From CAZHLD01 sp964533185 (GTDB lineage Bacteria > Acidobacteriota > Terriglobia > Acidiferrales > UBA7541), in contig CAZHLD010000011.1 of the NCBI GenBank assembly GCA_964533185.1, positions 1-57,611 on the forward strand: a stretch of 57,611 bases of DNA, read 5' to 3'. How positions within the stretch are numbered: position 1 is the first letter of the stretch; every line of letters starts with the position of its first letter. The notes beneath the pieces are model-generated. The model searched no databases, was not told where the DNA came from, and worked only from the letters and a program-made list of their open reading frames with translations. The position numbers and the translations under genes are program-made. This document shows, one piece after another, positions 49,869 to 57,611 of the stretch.

Positions 49869-49884
49869 TGGCAAGCGGATTGCC
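49869..49884 (+). promoter_or_regulatory. sigma-54 (-24/-12) promoter before XrtA deacetylase
   Basis: TGGCAAGCGGATTGCC matches the consensus TGGCA...TTGC well, with GG and GC 10 bases apart. The predicted start of transcription (about 49895) leaves only about seven bases to ATG 49902, so the message would be nearly leaderless, which lowers confidence. Confidence 0.5.
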
Positions 49885-49901
49885 TGGATGAAACGGGAAA
49901 G

Positions 49902-50765
49902 ATGAAGAACGCGCTCAGCTTCGACCTAGAAGACTATTACCACGTCAGTGCCTTTGCCGAGCAGATCAGCGCAGAGGAATGGCAGAACTTCGCCAGCCGG
50001 GTGGAGCGCAACACCAACGATGTGCTCGAACTGCTGGCCGACTCGGGGCAGCGCGCGACGTTTTTCACCCTCGGCTGGGTGGCGGAAAAGTATCCGCAGC
50101 TCATTCGCCAGATCGCCGACGCCAGCCATGAGATTGCCTGTCACAGCCACCGCCACCGATTGATTTACCAGATGACGCCGCAGGAATTCCTCGAAGACAC
50201 TTACCGCGCGAAAAATGTGCTTGAGCAGGCTGGCAACCAGCTTGTGCGCGGGTATCGTGCGCCGAGCTTTTCGCTGACAGAGAATTCGCTCTGGGCGTTC
50301 AACGTGCTTGCCGAGCTGGGATTCACCTACGACTCGAGCATTTTCCCCGTGCGCCATCCGAACTACGGGATGCCGGCGGCGCCGCGCACGCCCTTCCGCG
50401 TGGACACGCCCTTCGGGCCGATCGTGGAGTTTCCGATGCCGACACTCGAACTGGCCGGGCGACGTTCGCCGATCGGCGGCGGCGCTTACCTGCGGTTGCT
50501 GCCCTACTGGTACACGCGCTGGGCGATGCGCTACCTGAACCGCAGCGAGCAGCGGCCCGTGTGCGTGTACCTGCATCCGTGGGAGCTTGACCCCGAGCAG
50601 CCCAAGATGCAGGGGCGGCTGACGGCGCGCATCCGTCATTACATCGGCCTGCGCGGCGTGCAGAAGAAACTCCGCCGGATGCTGCGCGATTTCGAGTTCG
50701 TCCCGATGGGCGAGCTGATCCCCGACCAGAAACTCCTGCCCTGCGAAGTCACCCTCGCGCGATAG
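49902..50765 (+). CDS. polysaccharide deacetylase, XrtA-associated type
   Basis: A 287-residue NodB-fold enzyme. NALSFDLEDYYHVSAF at the start, with its metal-binding Asp pair (DLED), is the distinctive opening of the deacetylases found with exosortase A (TIGR03006-like). ATFFTLGWVAEKYP, then IACHSHRHRLIY (metal His residues) and GYRAPSFSLTENSLW follow, and VCVYLHPWELDPEQP is the C-terminal catalytic His motif. There is no signal peptide. It would deacetylate N-acetyl sugars of the repeat unit. It stands alone on the plus strand behind a divergent regulatory region and is convergent to the flippase gene. Confidence 0.93.
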   Translation: MKNALSFDLEDYYHVSAFAEQISAEEWQNFASRVERNTNDVLELLADSGQRATFFTLGWVAEKYPQLIRQIADASHEIACHSHRHRLIYQMTPQEFLEDTYRAKNVLEQAGNQLVRGYRAPSFSLTENSLWAFNVLAELGFTYDSSIFPVRHPNYGMPAAPRTPFRVDTPFGPIVEFPMPTLELAGRRSPIGGGAYLRLLPYWYTRWAMRYLNRSEQRPVCVYLHPWELDPEQPKMQGRLTARIRHYIGLRGVQKKLRRMLRDFEFVPMGELIPDQKLLPCEVTLAR

Positions 50766-50831
50766 AACGTTTCCCTACATGGTGAAGGGTTCGAGTGGCC
50801 CGGTGAGTGGTGAGGTTCGGGCGCATGCACA

Positions 50832-52469
50832 TTACGTACGGCGGAAAGCGAGCGGCAGGTTGTTGCGAATGCGCGCGGAGTAGTCGCTGCGCTCAGAAGT
50901 GCTAAGGCAGAAGAACCACATCCCCCCAGCGGCCAGCGGCAGAACCAACCCTACCTGAAGGAAAAAGAAGAAGAGACTTGGCGCAAGCCAAAAGCGTTCG
51001 ATGGCCAGGCTGGCCAGTCCGAACGGAAGAACGGCAAGCCCCGGCCGCAGCCAGGCAGCAAGCACGTAATCCCGCACCGGAACATCCAGGTATCGCCGCA
51101 AGTAGAGCGGCCAGAACAGCAGGCTCACGGCGATGCTGGGAATGGCCGCGGCCCAGGCCACGCCCACAATACCCATTGTCCGGACCAGGGCGATGCTCAA
51201 TCCCAGGTTCGCGAGCCCTTCGACCACGACGGCGGGAACCACCAGCTTGTGTTTGCTTACGCCGAGCACCACCGCCTGCGCCGACTGGTTGCACGCGCTG
51301 AACACCAGAGCCAGCGAGAGGATCCACAACACGTGGCCGGAAGGGTCGGCGTACTCCTGCCCCATCCACAGGCCGATGAAGGTCTTCCCGCGCAGGATGA
51401 AGGTCAGCGCAATCGGCAGCATGATCAGGCTGGCATAGCGCACACCGCCCAGGAGCAGTTGCTGGAGTTTGTCGTGGCGCGCTTCGGCGTCGAGCTTGCT
51501 GGCGGCAGGGGTCAGCGTGTTAGCCAGACCGGCCACAAGGCCGCGGGCGTAGTTGCGCATGTTCGCGGCAATCGAGAAGAAGGTGATCATCGCCACCGGC
51601 AGGAAAGCGCCGATCACCACCGCGTCGCTGTAGTAAATGAGGTCAGTGGCGACATCCAGCAGGAACGAAAACAGGCTGAACGAGAAAATCATGCCGACGT
51701 ACTGCCGGCCGCCGAAACTCAGGCGCAGGCGCAGCTCGGGGTAGAGACGATAGGTCCACCAGACGCTGGTCAGGCAGCGTGTCAGAATCGAGGCCAGCTC
51801 GATCAGTGCCAGTGTGATCAACCCTCCGCCCGAGCCCAGCGCGATCACGACGACTACCGCTCGCAGTGCGCCGATGGCGACTCCCGCCTTGTTCAACAGG
51901 TCGAACCGCTGCAGGCCGACAATAACTCCGGAGAAGACGCCGTTCACCAGCCACACGGCGATGTTCAGGCCGCCTAGGAAAAACGCGATGCGCGCCACGG
52001 ACTGAAAATCAGCGGGGATTTTGAAGAACGGCACGGCAAAGAGCGCCGCCAGAATGGCCAGCACAATGGCGAGGGCGCCGCTCGAGGAGAAAATCGCCAG
52101 CGCGGAAGAGACCGTGCGGCTGGCCGAATCGTGGTCTCCCTGGGCGTGGAACTTGGCGACGAAACGCGTGGTGGCGTTGCGCACTCCCAGGTCCATGAAG
52201 CCCAGGTAGCCGGTCAGCGAAACGATCAGCACCCAGACGCCGAAAGCCGTATTGCCCAGGTGATGCACCACAAAGGGTGACAGAAAGAAATTGACCACCA
52301 CGCCGAAGGCAAAGGCCCCCCAGTTGGAGAGCACGTTGTGGGCGATGCGAGGCTGCTTCCGCGCGGGTGGCGCATTCTCCGGGGACAGTTCCAGGGATTT
52401 CTGCATGGTCTGCTCTGGTTCCTCAGGTTCTCCTGGTGGCTTGTGAGCGCTGGCCACGGCGACGCCCAC
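50832..52469 (-). CDS. Wzx-type polysaccharide flippase (MOP superfamily)
   Basis: A 545-residue polytopic membrane protein with about 12-14 hydrophobic segments. The first region has SNWGAFAFGVVVNFFLSPFVVHHLG and GVWVLIVSLTGYLGFMDLGVRNATTRFV, the usual opening of polysaccharide transporters of the Wzx/PST type. It should flip the lipid-linked repeat unit across the inner membrane. The GTG start at 52469 shares a base with the stop of the FemAB/CelD gene (TAGTG), which suggests coupling; a Met 21 codons later (52406) is an alternative start. With the Wzy-like protein it makes a Wzx/Wzy-dependent route the most likely assembly pathway. Confidence 0.88.
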   Translation of the reverse strand: MGVAVASAHKPPGEPEEPEQTMQKSLELSPENAPPARKQPRIAHNVLSNWGAFAFGVVVNFFLSPFVVHHLGNTAFGVWVLIVSLTGYLGFMDLGVRNATTRFVAKFHAQGDHDSASRTVSSALAIFSSSGALAIVLAILAALFAVPFFKIPADFQSVARIAFFLGGLNIAVWLVNGVFSGVIVGLQRFDLLNKAGVAIGALRAVVVVIALGSGGGLITLALIELASILTRCLTSVWWTYRLYPELRLRLSFGGRQYVGMIFSFSLFSFLLDVATDLIYYSDAVVIGAFLPVAMITFFSIAANMRNYARGLVAGLANTLTPAASKLDAEARHDKLQQLLLGGVRYASLIMLPIALTFILRGKTFIGLWMGQEYADPSGHVLWILSLALVFSACNQSAQAVVLGVSKHKLVVPAVVVEGLANLGLSIALVRTMGIVGVAWAAAIPSIAVSLLFWPLYLRRYLDVPVRDYVLAAWLRPGLAVLPFGLASLAIERFWLAPSLFFFFLQVGLVLPLAAGGMWFFCLSTSERSDYSARIRNNLPLAFRRT

Positions 52470-53635
52470 TAGTTTTGCCGCTGCTCCGCCGCTTCCTCAA
52501 CCGCTTCGGGCGAGGAAGCAGGCGGTGTGGATCCTCTGCCGAGGAGTCTCTTGACCAAATCCTTGGCCTGGGCCGTGCGCAGATAGGTCCGTGCGGCCGT
52601 GGACCTCGCAGCCAGCAGAGTGATCGTGCGGCGCGTACTCTTGGTCCAGCGAAACTTGTAGGACTCGTCGCCGCGCAGGAAATCGTAGTAGTGCAGGCCC
52701 GCTTTGATGGCGTCCTGGATGCTGCGAGCCATCAGGACCATCCCGGGGCTATAGCGTTCAAGCGGTGAATTCGGGTCCCACCCGGCCTGGTAGTAGAGTA
52801 CCGATTCGCCGTAATAAAAAACGAAGAAGGCACCCACCGGCTTGCCTCCGCACTTCAAAAGGTAGAGGCGGTAGCTGGAGCCCTCGGGCGGATTCGCACA
52901 CATATCGCGGAGAAAGTTCGCGAGTCCCGGCCGGCCGAGCGTCCCCGGGTCATTGCGGCTCTTCCAGCGGGCATGATGGAGCTGGACCAGGGCGTCAATT
53001 CCTTCGGTGGCGCGGTCGGGCCCGGTGCAGACGTCGATGCTGCCGCCCTTCTCTTCCAGGATGACCTTGGTCCGGCGACGGATGTCGTACCGGACGGACT
53101 TGCTCAGTCCTTTCAGGTACTCATCGAAGCTTGTCGGCAGCGCGATGAAGGGACAGATGTTCTCTTGTTCCTCGCGCAAGGCCAGCCCCATGTCGCCTGC
53201 TCGCGATTTGACGGCGGCGTGCAGGTCGCTGCTGACGAGCACCTCGCCCAACTGCAACAGGCCCCAGCGCGATCGCTCCTCGTGAAGGGCGTTCAGCGTG
53301 GCGTCAAGTACTCCAGCGCGCTCTGCGGGCACGGCCAGCACGTCGAGGAAATCACCCGAGACGATTTCTGCTCCGGCAAAACCCACTGTGTCCAGTCGGA
53401 AGCCCAGGTCCTGATACGAATACAGACACAAGGGAGCAAGCCCGATCAAACAGCCGCCCGCCGTGCGAGTGGTGACGACAAATGGCTGCGCGTCGGGCCG
53501 CACGCAGCGCCGCCAGGCCAGGTACCAGACGGAGGTGCGGAAGAAGCCGTCGCGCGCATCCATCCGGGCGAGCGCGTCCCATTCCGTGCGGATGGCTTCC
53601 AGTTCCTCGACGCGAGTGAGTACGGTCGTGTTCAT
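52469..53635 (-). CDS. FemAB/CelD-like GNAT acyltransferase
   Basis: A 388-residue protein with the CelD/BioF2 acetyltransferase architecture. The N-terminal half has FFRTSVWYLAWRRC. The central part has FDEYLKGLSKSVRYDIRRRT, a basic helix common to this family. The C-terminal GNAT half has YRLYLLKCGGKPVGAFFVFY, YYQAGWDPNSPLERYSPG and YYDFLRGDESYKFRW. I chose ATG 53635, with GAGG nearby upstream. It is the third such transferase in the window and is coupled to the flippase. A role in acylating or aminoacylating the repeat unit before export fits the context. Confidence 0.87.
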   Translation of the reverse strand: MNTTVLTRVEELEAIRTEWDALARMDARDGFFRTSVWYLAWRRCVRPDAQPFVVTTRTAGGCLIGLAPLCLYSYQDLGFRLDTVGFAGAEIVSGDFLDVLAVPAERAGVLDATLNALHEERSRWGLLQLGEVLVSSDLHAAVKSRAGDMGLALREEQENICPFIALPTSFDEYLKGLSKSVRYDIRRRTKVILEEKGGSIDVCTGPDRATEGIDALVQLHHARWKSRNDPGTLGRPGLANFLRDMCANPPEGSSYRLYLLKCGGKPVGAFFVFYYGESVLYYQAGWDPNSPLERYSPGMVLMARSIQDAIKAGLHYYDFLRGDESYKFRWTKSTRRTITLLAARSTAARTYLRTAQAKDLVKRLLGRGSTPPASSPEAVEEAAEQRQN

Positions 53636-53642
53636 TCCAGCC

Positions 53643-54271
53643 TCATGAGCCAGCCACGCGCCGCACCAGTGCACGGAAGCCGCTGACCTCAGCCCGAAAG
53701 GCATTGCGGTCGTGGTAGAGGCCCACGGGATAGCGCTTGAGCTCGAGCGGGTCCTGGTCGGGAGCGTTTGCGCCGGAGATGGTCGAAACGGCGGCGACCA
53801 CGCCGCGCGCGCGCAGCACGTCCTTATCTATTTCCCCGAAGTCGCCCGGCTGCCCGTTGGGATAGCTGAAGAGGCGCGTCGGCCGACCGCTCCATTCCGC
53901 CACGCGGTCGAGCGAGGTTTCGATTTCCTGACGGCGGCGCTCGGGAGTCTCGTTTCGGAGGATGCAGTGGTTGTGGCTGTGGGCGCCGAGGGTGACCACG
54001 CGCGGGTCGAGCTGCCGCAGCTCTTCGCGGGTGAGCGGGCGAAGCTCGCGGCGCTGGTCGTCCGTGAGCCGCGGCGCAATTTCGCGCGGCCGGCCGAATC
54101 CTCCGAAACCAGCGACGGGAACTCTGGGTCGTACCACGGGTTCTCGAAAAAAATCCGGCGGAAATAGGACTGGAGCTCTTCCTCCGGGAAGGGATTGCCG
54201 GGATAGAGACGACGGTGCAGGCCGGCCACGGCGGAGAGGTCCGACTCCGCGAAGGGCCGGATCGCACTCAT
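53643..54271 (-). pseudogene. chimera of GNAT N-terminus and polysaccharide deacetylase C-terminus
   Basis: From ATG 54271 one frame reads IRPFAESDLSAVAGLHRRLY and YFRRIFFENPWYDPEFPSLV, the start of a GNAT acetyltransferase. Around 54090-54110 this ends; in another frame TDDQRRELRPLTREELRQLD, VTLGAHSHNHCIL and SYPNGQPGDFGEI follow to the stop at 53643, the C-terminal part of a NodB deacetylase with its metal His motif but without the catalytic Asp motif. Two half genes are thus joined out of frame, most simply by deletion. Neither half would be active. It lies eight bp upstream of the FemAB/CelD gene. Confidence 0.7.
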
Positions 54272-54288
54272 CGAGGAGTGCACGGGTG

Positions 54289-54783
54289 CTAGCCCCCGTA
54301 TTCCCACGGAGAGTCTCCAATCGTCAGTGGGCGCGCCTCGCGGCGGAACTCGGCTTCGACCACTTCCAAGATGACAATCGAATGATCACCCAGGTCGTCG
54401 AAAATCTGCTGGACGCGACACTCCACGTAGGCCGGCGTGTTGCGCAGCACCGGGGCCGTGGTCTTCCCGTCCACGAACGGTTCTCCATTGATCATACCGG
54501 CGGAAGCGGTGGTGGGCGCGAAGAACTTCTGGGCAATTTCCTTCTGGTCAGCAGCGAGGACGTGGATGGCGGCAACGCGGCTCTCAGCCAGGCAGCGATA
54601 GACGTTGCTATCGCGGCGCACAGCGGTCATCAGCAAAGGCGGCTTGAACGAAGCCTGGGAGACCCAGGTGACCGTGGCCGCGCCGTAGCAATCGCCGCTC
54701 CGCGATGTCAGCACGTACATCCCGTTACTGAACATGCGGAGCGCTTTCTTCTTGGCTTGTGCGTTCATGCTGGCAATCGGCAT
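54289..54783 (-). CDS. flavin reductase-like FMN-binding protein
   Basis: A 164-residue protein of the flavin reductase split-barrel type. FSNGMYVLTSRSGDCYGAATVTWVSQASFKPPLL is the diagnostic N-terminal stretch (short parts: GAATVTW, SFKPPLL), followed by IHVLAADQKEIAQKFF and CRVQQIFDDLGDHSIVILEV near the C-terminus. Such proteins bind FMN/FAD and provide reduced flavin or act as oxidoreductases. ATG 54783 overlaps the stop of the acyl carrier protein (TGATG), so the two are translationally coupled. A redox step on an ACP-bound acyl group is possible but inferred. Confidence 0.88.
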   Translation of the reverse strand: MPIASMNAQAKKKALRMFSNGMYVLTSRSGDCYGAATVTWVSQASFKPPLLMTAVRRDSNVYRCLAESRVAAIHVLAADQKEIAQKFFAPTTASAGMINGEPFVDGKTTAPVLRNTPAYVECRVQQIFDDLGDHSIVILEVVEAEFRREARPLTIGDSPWEYGG

Positions 54784-55043
54784 CAATCCGCTGCCTGAGC
54801 GCTGGCTTGCTGCACGACGAATTGGGCAATCCGATCAATCGACCGGAAGTTCTCCGGTTCAAATTCGTTCAGGTTCACCCGCGTGCCGAACCGCTGCTCC
54901 AGCTGTACCAGCAGCTCGACGAACTTCAGCGAATCGAGGATACCGCCATCGAGCAGGTCGGTATCCTCGGTGGGCATCTCGATGCTCAGCTGCTCGGTGA
55001 ACAACTGAGCGATCTCTTTTCGGACTTCCGCACAGTCACTCAT
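54783..55043 (-). CDS. acyl carrier protein (second)
   Basis: An 86-residue carrier protein with phosphopantetheine serine S38 in GGILDSLKFVEL. Helix II is acidic and the C-terminus (DRIAQFVVQQ) is typical. GGAGG lies ten bases before ATG 55043 and fixes the start; the frame is open upstream without homology. It is distinct from the carrier at 28975-29250, and its stop overlaps the flavin reductase start. It may form, with that protein, a second acyl-handling unit of the exopolysaccharide locus. Confidence 0.9.
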   Translation of the reverse strand: MSDCAEVRKEIAQLFTEQLSIEMPTEDTDLLDGGILDSLKFVELLVQLEQRFGTRVNLNEFEPENFRSIDRIAQFVVQQASAQAAD

Positions 55044-55093
55044 TCTGCCATCCTCCGGGGGAGCGGGCACGTGCTTTCGGGTCTCGGCCCGTA

Positions 55094-55405
55094 TCACGCG
55101 CGCCGCAGGTCGAGCTTGTGCGGCTGCCACTCGCCATCGGAATCCAGGAACGCCACCAGCGGATTGCAGGCTAAGGCCAGGCCTTTGTTCCTAGCCTTTC
55201 CCGCACCGCCGTTGGGAACCGTCACGTAGGTGATACAATCGCGGAATTCAGCGAGTGCTTGCTGGGTCCCGTCGGTCGAGCCGTCGTCAACGACAATGAT
55301 TTCGTCACCTTCCCGGATTTGCTTCAACGCACTCCGGACGGCACGGCCGATCATGGCGACGCGATTGTAGGTGGGAATAATCACCGAGATTTTCGGAGTC
55401 GTCAT
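55094..55405 (-). pseudogene. family 2 glycosyltransferase, truncated after about 104 residues
   Basis: A normal GT2 N-terminus is present: ISVIIPTYNRVAMIGRAVRS, EIIVVDDGSTDGT, NGGAGKARNKGL and the DxD-type region FLDSDGEWQPHKL. The frame stops five residues later, whereas family members run to 250-330 residues. The sequence beyond does not continue the domain in another frame but leads to the leader of the acyl carrier protein gene. So the acceptor-binding half has been deleted. The start ATG 55405 has GAGG upstream. The product, if made, should be inactive. Confidence 0.72.
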
Positions 55406-55786
55406 TTGCCTCAAACTCCCGAAGAGTTCAGCGCTAGCCACAGCGCAGCAAACGGCCGCAGGCGAGCTGTCACCGCCTAATAGTGCCACACAAGAGAAGG
55501 CAAGAAACATATCCGACACTCCTCCGTTGGTCTGGTGTACCGCTCTGCCCGGACGCGAACAGCTGCAAAGTGAGTTGGCCCGATGGGCCTTTGCACATGC
55601 ACCCGTGATTCTCGAGGTGCCCGCAGCCCAGACCTGCGACTGTCCTGGGCACAGGGCCTTGTCGGAGGAGTGCTTCCTGACACCGCTTCGACCTTTACCT
55701 GCCCGGCCAGCCCGTTCCTACTTAGGTAATCGAGGCGCGGCCGAGGCTTGCCCGCCGCGGATAATTCCGCTACGCTGCAAACTGTG
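55406..55786. other. 381-bp divergent intergenic region, no gene recognised
   Basis: The region separates the truncated GT2 from the LuxR-type regulator. I found no coding frame with homology. On the minus strand a TGGCAC sequence (about 55480) is a -24 match, but its -12 GC is one base too close. Confidence 0.4.
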
Positions 55787-56464
55787 TCCAAGATAGCTCG
55801 TTCTCGCCGGCTGACAGTTTGCCTCCTCTCGCCCCACCCGCTGGTTTTGAGCGAATTCGAACGGGTGCTCTCGCGGACCGGGTTTCAGATCACGCAGCGC
55901 CAGTTGGAATCCACCCTGGCTCCCGACCTGATGCGGCTCTCGATTCCGCGAGCCTTAGTTTACGTGGTCGATGCCCCGGCAGCGGGCCCGGCGACCGGCG
56001 CGCTCATCTCCAATATTCTGGAGCGCGTTGCTTCGGCACGCGTGCTGGTGGTGGCCCAGAAGTTCAATGAGGCCGGGACGTTTTCGCTCTTGCGCATGGG
56101 CGTCAAAGGGCTGCTGACTTACGCTGAGGCCAGCGAGTATCTCCCCGCAGCCCTGCCGCTGGTTATGCGCGGAGGTTTCTGGGTGCCGCGGGCGATCTTG
56201 GCGAGTTTCGTCGACTCCATCCTCCGCAACGTACGCGGACGCCGGATGCTGAAGATGGAAGCGGGCACGGGCCTGAGCCGGCGCGAACAGGAAGTGCTCG
56301 ACCCGTTGCTCGAAAATCTGGCCAACAAAGAAATCGCCAGCAAGCTGAACATCTCTGAGCGCACGGTCAAGTTCCATGTCTCCAATCTGCTGAACAAGTT
56401 TGGTGTGCGCCGGCGCGCGGACCTGATCCTGCTGTGCTACCAGCGTCGCGCGGCACGCACATAA
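55787..56464 (+). CDS. LuxR/FixJ-type regulator with atypical receiver
   Basis: About 225 residues. The N-terminal 130 residues have a receiver-like alternation of strands and helices with an Asp in YVVDAPA, but the acidic pair after the first strand is replaced by SPHP and the conserved Lys near GLLTYAE is absent. Phosphorylation control is therefore doubtful. The C-terminus is a clear LuxR/GerE helix-turn-helix: LSRREQEVLDPLLENLANKE followed by IASKLNISERTVKFHVSNLL. I chose GTG 55787; a TTG at 55748 would add 13 residues. It lies 48 bp before galE and may regulate nearby exopolysaccharide genes. Confidence 0.83.
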   Translation, partial: SKIARSRRLTVCLLSPHPLVLSEFERVLSRTGFQITQRQLESTLAPDLMRLSIPRALVYVVDAPAAGPATGALISNILERVASARVLVVAQKFNEAGTFSLLRMGVKGLLTYAEASEYLPAALPLVMRGGFWVPRAILASFVDSILRNVRGRRMLKMEAGTGLSRREQEVLDPLLENLANKEIASKLNISERTVKFHVSNLLNKFGVRRRADLILLCYQRRAART

Positions 56465-56512
56465 AGTTTCAGCGAGTATTGAGTTTGACTGGGGTCTTCC
56501 GGTCGGGGGAGA

Positions 56513-57538
56513 GTGATTCACGTGAACATCCTGGTGACGGGCGCAGCGGGTTATGTGGGCAGCGTATGCGCGCAGGTGCTGATCGAACGCGACCTGCGCG
56601 TCGTCGCGCTGGACAATCTTGCAGAAGGCCACCGGCAGGCGGTCCCGGAGCAAGCGCTTTTTGCGGAGTGCGACCTAGCCGACCGGCCGCAGCTCGACCA
56701 GGTGTTCTCCTCCCACCGCATCGACGCCGTCATGCACTTCGCCGGTGAGGCGCTCGTGGAAAAATCAGTCCGCGAGCCCAGCACGTTTTACGCAGCTAAC
56801 GTAGCCTGCGGAGTCAATCTCCTCGACGCCATGATCCGACATGGCGTAAAGGACTTCATTTTTTCTTCCACGGCGGCTGTTTATGGCGAGCCGGAAACGC
56901 TGCCCATCCCTGAAGATCATCCCCGGCGGCCCATCAATCCCTACGGCCGCACCAAGCTCCTCTTCGAACAAATTCTGGACGACTACCGGCGCGACACCGG
57001 ATTGCGCTACGTCGCATTGCGCTATTTCAACGCAGCCGGCGCATCTGCCGAGCGCGGCGAAGACCACCGCAAGGAATCGCACCTCATTCCCCGCTTGATC
57101 GAAGTGGCGCTCGGACAGCGCGAGCACTTCCCGCTGAACGGCACCGATTACCCCACCCCCGACGGCACCTGTGTCCGTGATTACGTACACATCCTGGACA
57201 TCGCCGAAGCGCACCTCCTGGCCCTCGAACAGATCCAGCGGGTTTCCGGGCAGGCCTTCAACGTCGGCAACAACCGTGGCTATTCCGTCCGCGAGGTGCT
57301 CCAAGCCGCGCGCCGCATCTCCGGGCGGTTGATCCCGGCAGTCGAGACCCCCCGGCGTCCCGGCGACCCGGCCACGCTGGTTGCCAGCTCGGAAAAACTC
57401 CGCCGTGATTTGGGCTGGTCGCCGCGGCACTCTGAACTACCGAACATTCTCGAGTCTGCCTGGCGGTGGAAGCAGCAGTTCCCCCGCGGGTACGAAGGCG
57501 CACGCCAGGCCTCTGCCAGGGTGAGTTCGAACGCCTGA
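56513..57538 (+). CDS. galE: UDP-glucose 4-epimerase
   Basis: A 341-residue extended short-chain dehydrogenase. The NAD-binding motif is GAAGYVG at 10-16; the catalytic residues are the Ser/Thr of SSTAAVYG (118-125) and the YxxxK pair Y144 and K148 in NPYGRTK. ALRYFNAAGA, SHLIPRLIEVALG and DGTCVRDYVHILDIA are typical GalE sequences. It interconverts UDP-glucose and UDP-galactose (or the N-acetyl forms) and so supplies precursors for the polymer. The start is GTG 56513; a second GTG three codons later has better spacing to the GGGGGAG sequence. The 73 bp after its stop hold nothing recognisable. Confidence 0.94.
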   Translation: MIHVNILVTGAAGYVGSVCAQVLIERDLRVVALDNLAEGHRQAVPEQALFAECDLADRPQLDQVFSSHRIDAVMHFAGEALVEKSVREPSTFYAANVACGVNLLDAMIRHGVKDFIFSSTAAVYGEPETLPIPEDHPRRPINPYGRTKLLFEQILDDYRRDTGLRYVALRYFNAAGASAERGEDHRKESHLIPRLIEVALGQREHFPLNGTDYPTPDGTCVRDYVHILDIAEAHLLALEQIQRVSGQAFNVGNNRGYSVREVLQAARRISGRLIPAVETPRRPGDPATLVASSEKLRRDLGWSPRHSELPNILESAWRWKQQFPRGYEGARQASARVSSNA

Positions 57539-57611
57539 TCTGAGTCCACCTGGCCGGAGCATGTCCCGCCTTTAGTTGAAACCTGAAAAAGGGAGTAGCG
57601 GCTCTCGCCCC

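Larger units (their letters stand above)
49587..49901. other. 315-bp divergent regulatory region
   Basis: Between the divergent glycosyltransferase and deacetylase genes lie a 14-bp palindrome and a -24/-12-like element, each listed separately. Nothing else was recognised. Confidence 0.5.

Noticed and set aside
1..57611. tRNA, rRNA, CRISPR arrays, prophage or integrase genes
   Set aside because: Nothing with the required sequence patterns was seen; intergenic regions were read on both strands, but a covariance-model scan was not possible.

Overview
The window is GC-rich chromosomal DNA that most resembles an acidobacterium (Acidobacteriota). Reasons: dense PilZ and sigma-54 regulation, kelch and Ig-like secreted proteins, a long two-domain ThyX, and an exosortase-A (XrtA/PEP-CTERM)-type exopolysaccharide cluster. 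This placement is inference from gene content; there is no rRNA gene to confirm it. No tRNA, CRISPR array, complete IS or phage was recognised.

Layout. 1-4.6 kb: end of a Rieske oxygenase, a small membrane protein, an aspartic-protease-like protein, a tandem ThyX and ribosomal protein bL31. 4.6-17 kb: a regulatory block with a GGDEF-PilZ diguanylate cyclase, three stand-alone PilZ proteins, a histidine kinase plus NtrC-type regulator, an ECF sigma/FecR pair, a CBS protein and a receiver-less sigma-54 activator. It also holds a kelch protein with an apparent C-terminal frameshift and a rhodanese remnant. 17-20.4 kb: a 1120-residue mosaic surface protein.

20.6-29.8 kb (minus strand): an operon with glycosyltransferase, transglutaminase-like protein, asparagine synthase, PLP decarboxylase, acyl-CoA ligase, GNAT/FemAB-like transferase and acyl carrier protein. 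30.4-34.1 kb: nfrA-nfrB, an outer-membrane TPR/barrel protein and an inner-membrane glycosyltransferase carrying four MshEN motifs predicted to bind c-di-GMP. 36-46 kb (plus strand): FemAB, glycosyltransferase, two asparagine-synthase-like proteins (one lacking the glutaminase nucleophile), deacetylase, O-antigen-ligase-like protein and a secreted beta-propeller. 46-55.4 kb: sugar-nucleotide dehydrogenase, glycosyltransferase, XrtA-type deacetylase, flippase, a third FemAB/CelD protein, flavin reductase and a second acyl carrier protein. 55.7-57.5 kb: a LuxR-type regulator and galE.

The genes fit one theme: synthesis, acyl or amide modification, export and surface assembly of one or two exopolysaccharides under c-di-GMP and sigma-54 control. 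An identical 17-bp -24/-12-like element lies before nfrA and before a wzz remnant, and a similar element precedes the XrtA deacetylase. The cluster is visibly damaged. Truncated or chimeric genes lie at about 29.8, 34.4, 35.8, 54.1 and 55.1 kb, and no exosortase gene is present, so the locus may be partly degraded or may rely on an exosortase elsewhere. All family names are from recognition of motifs; no database search was run.
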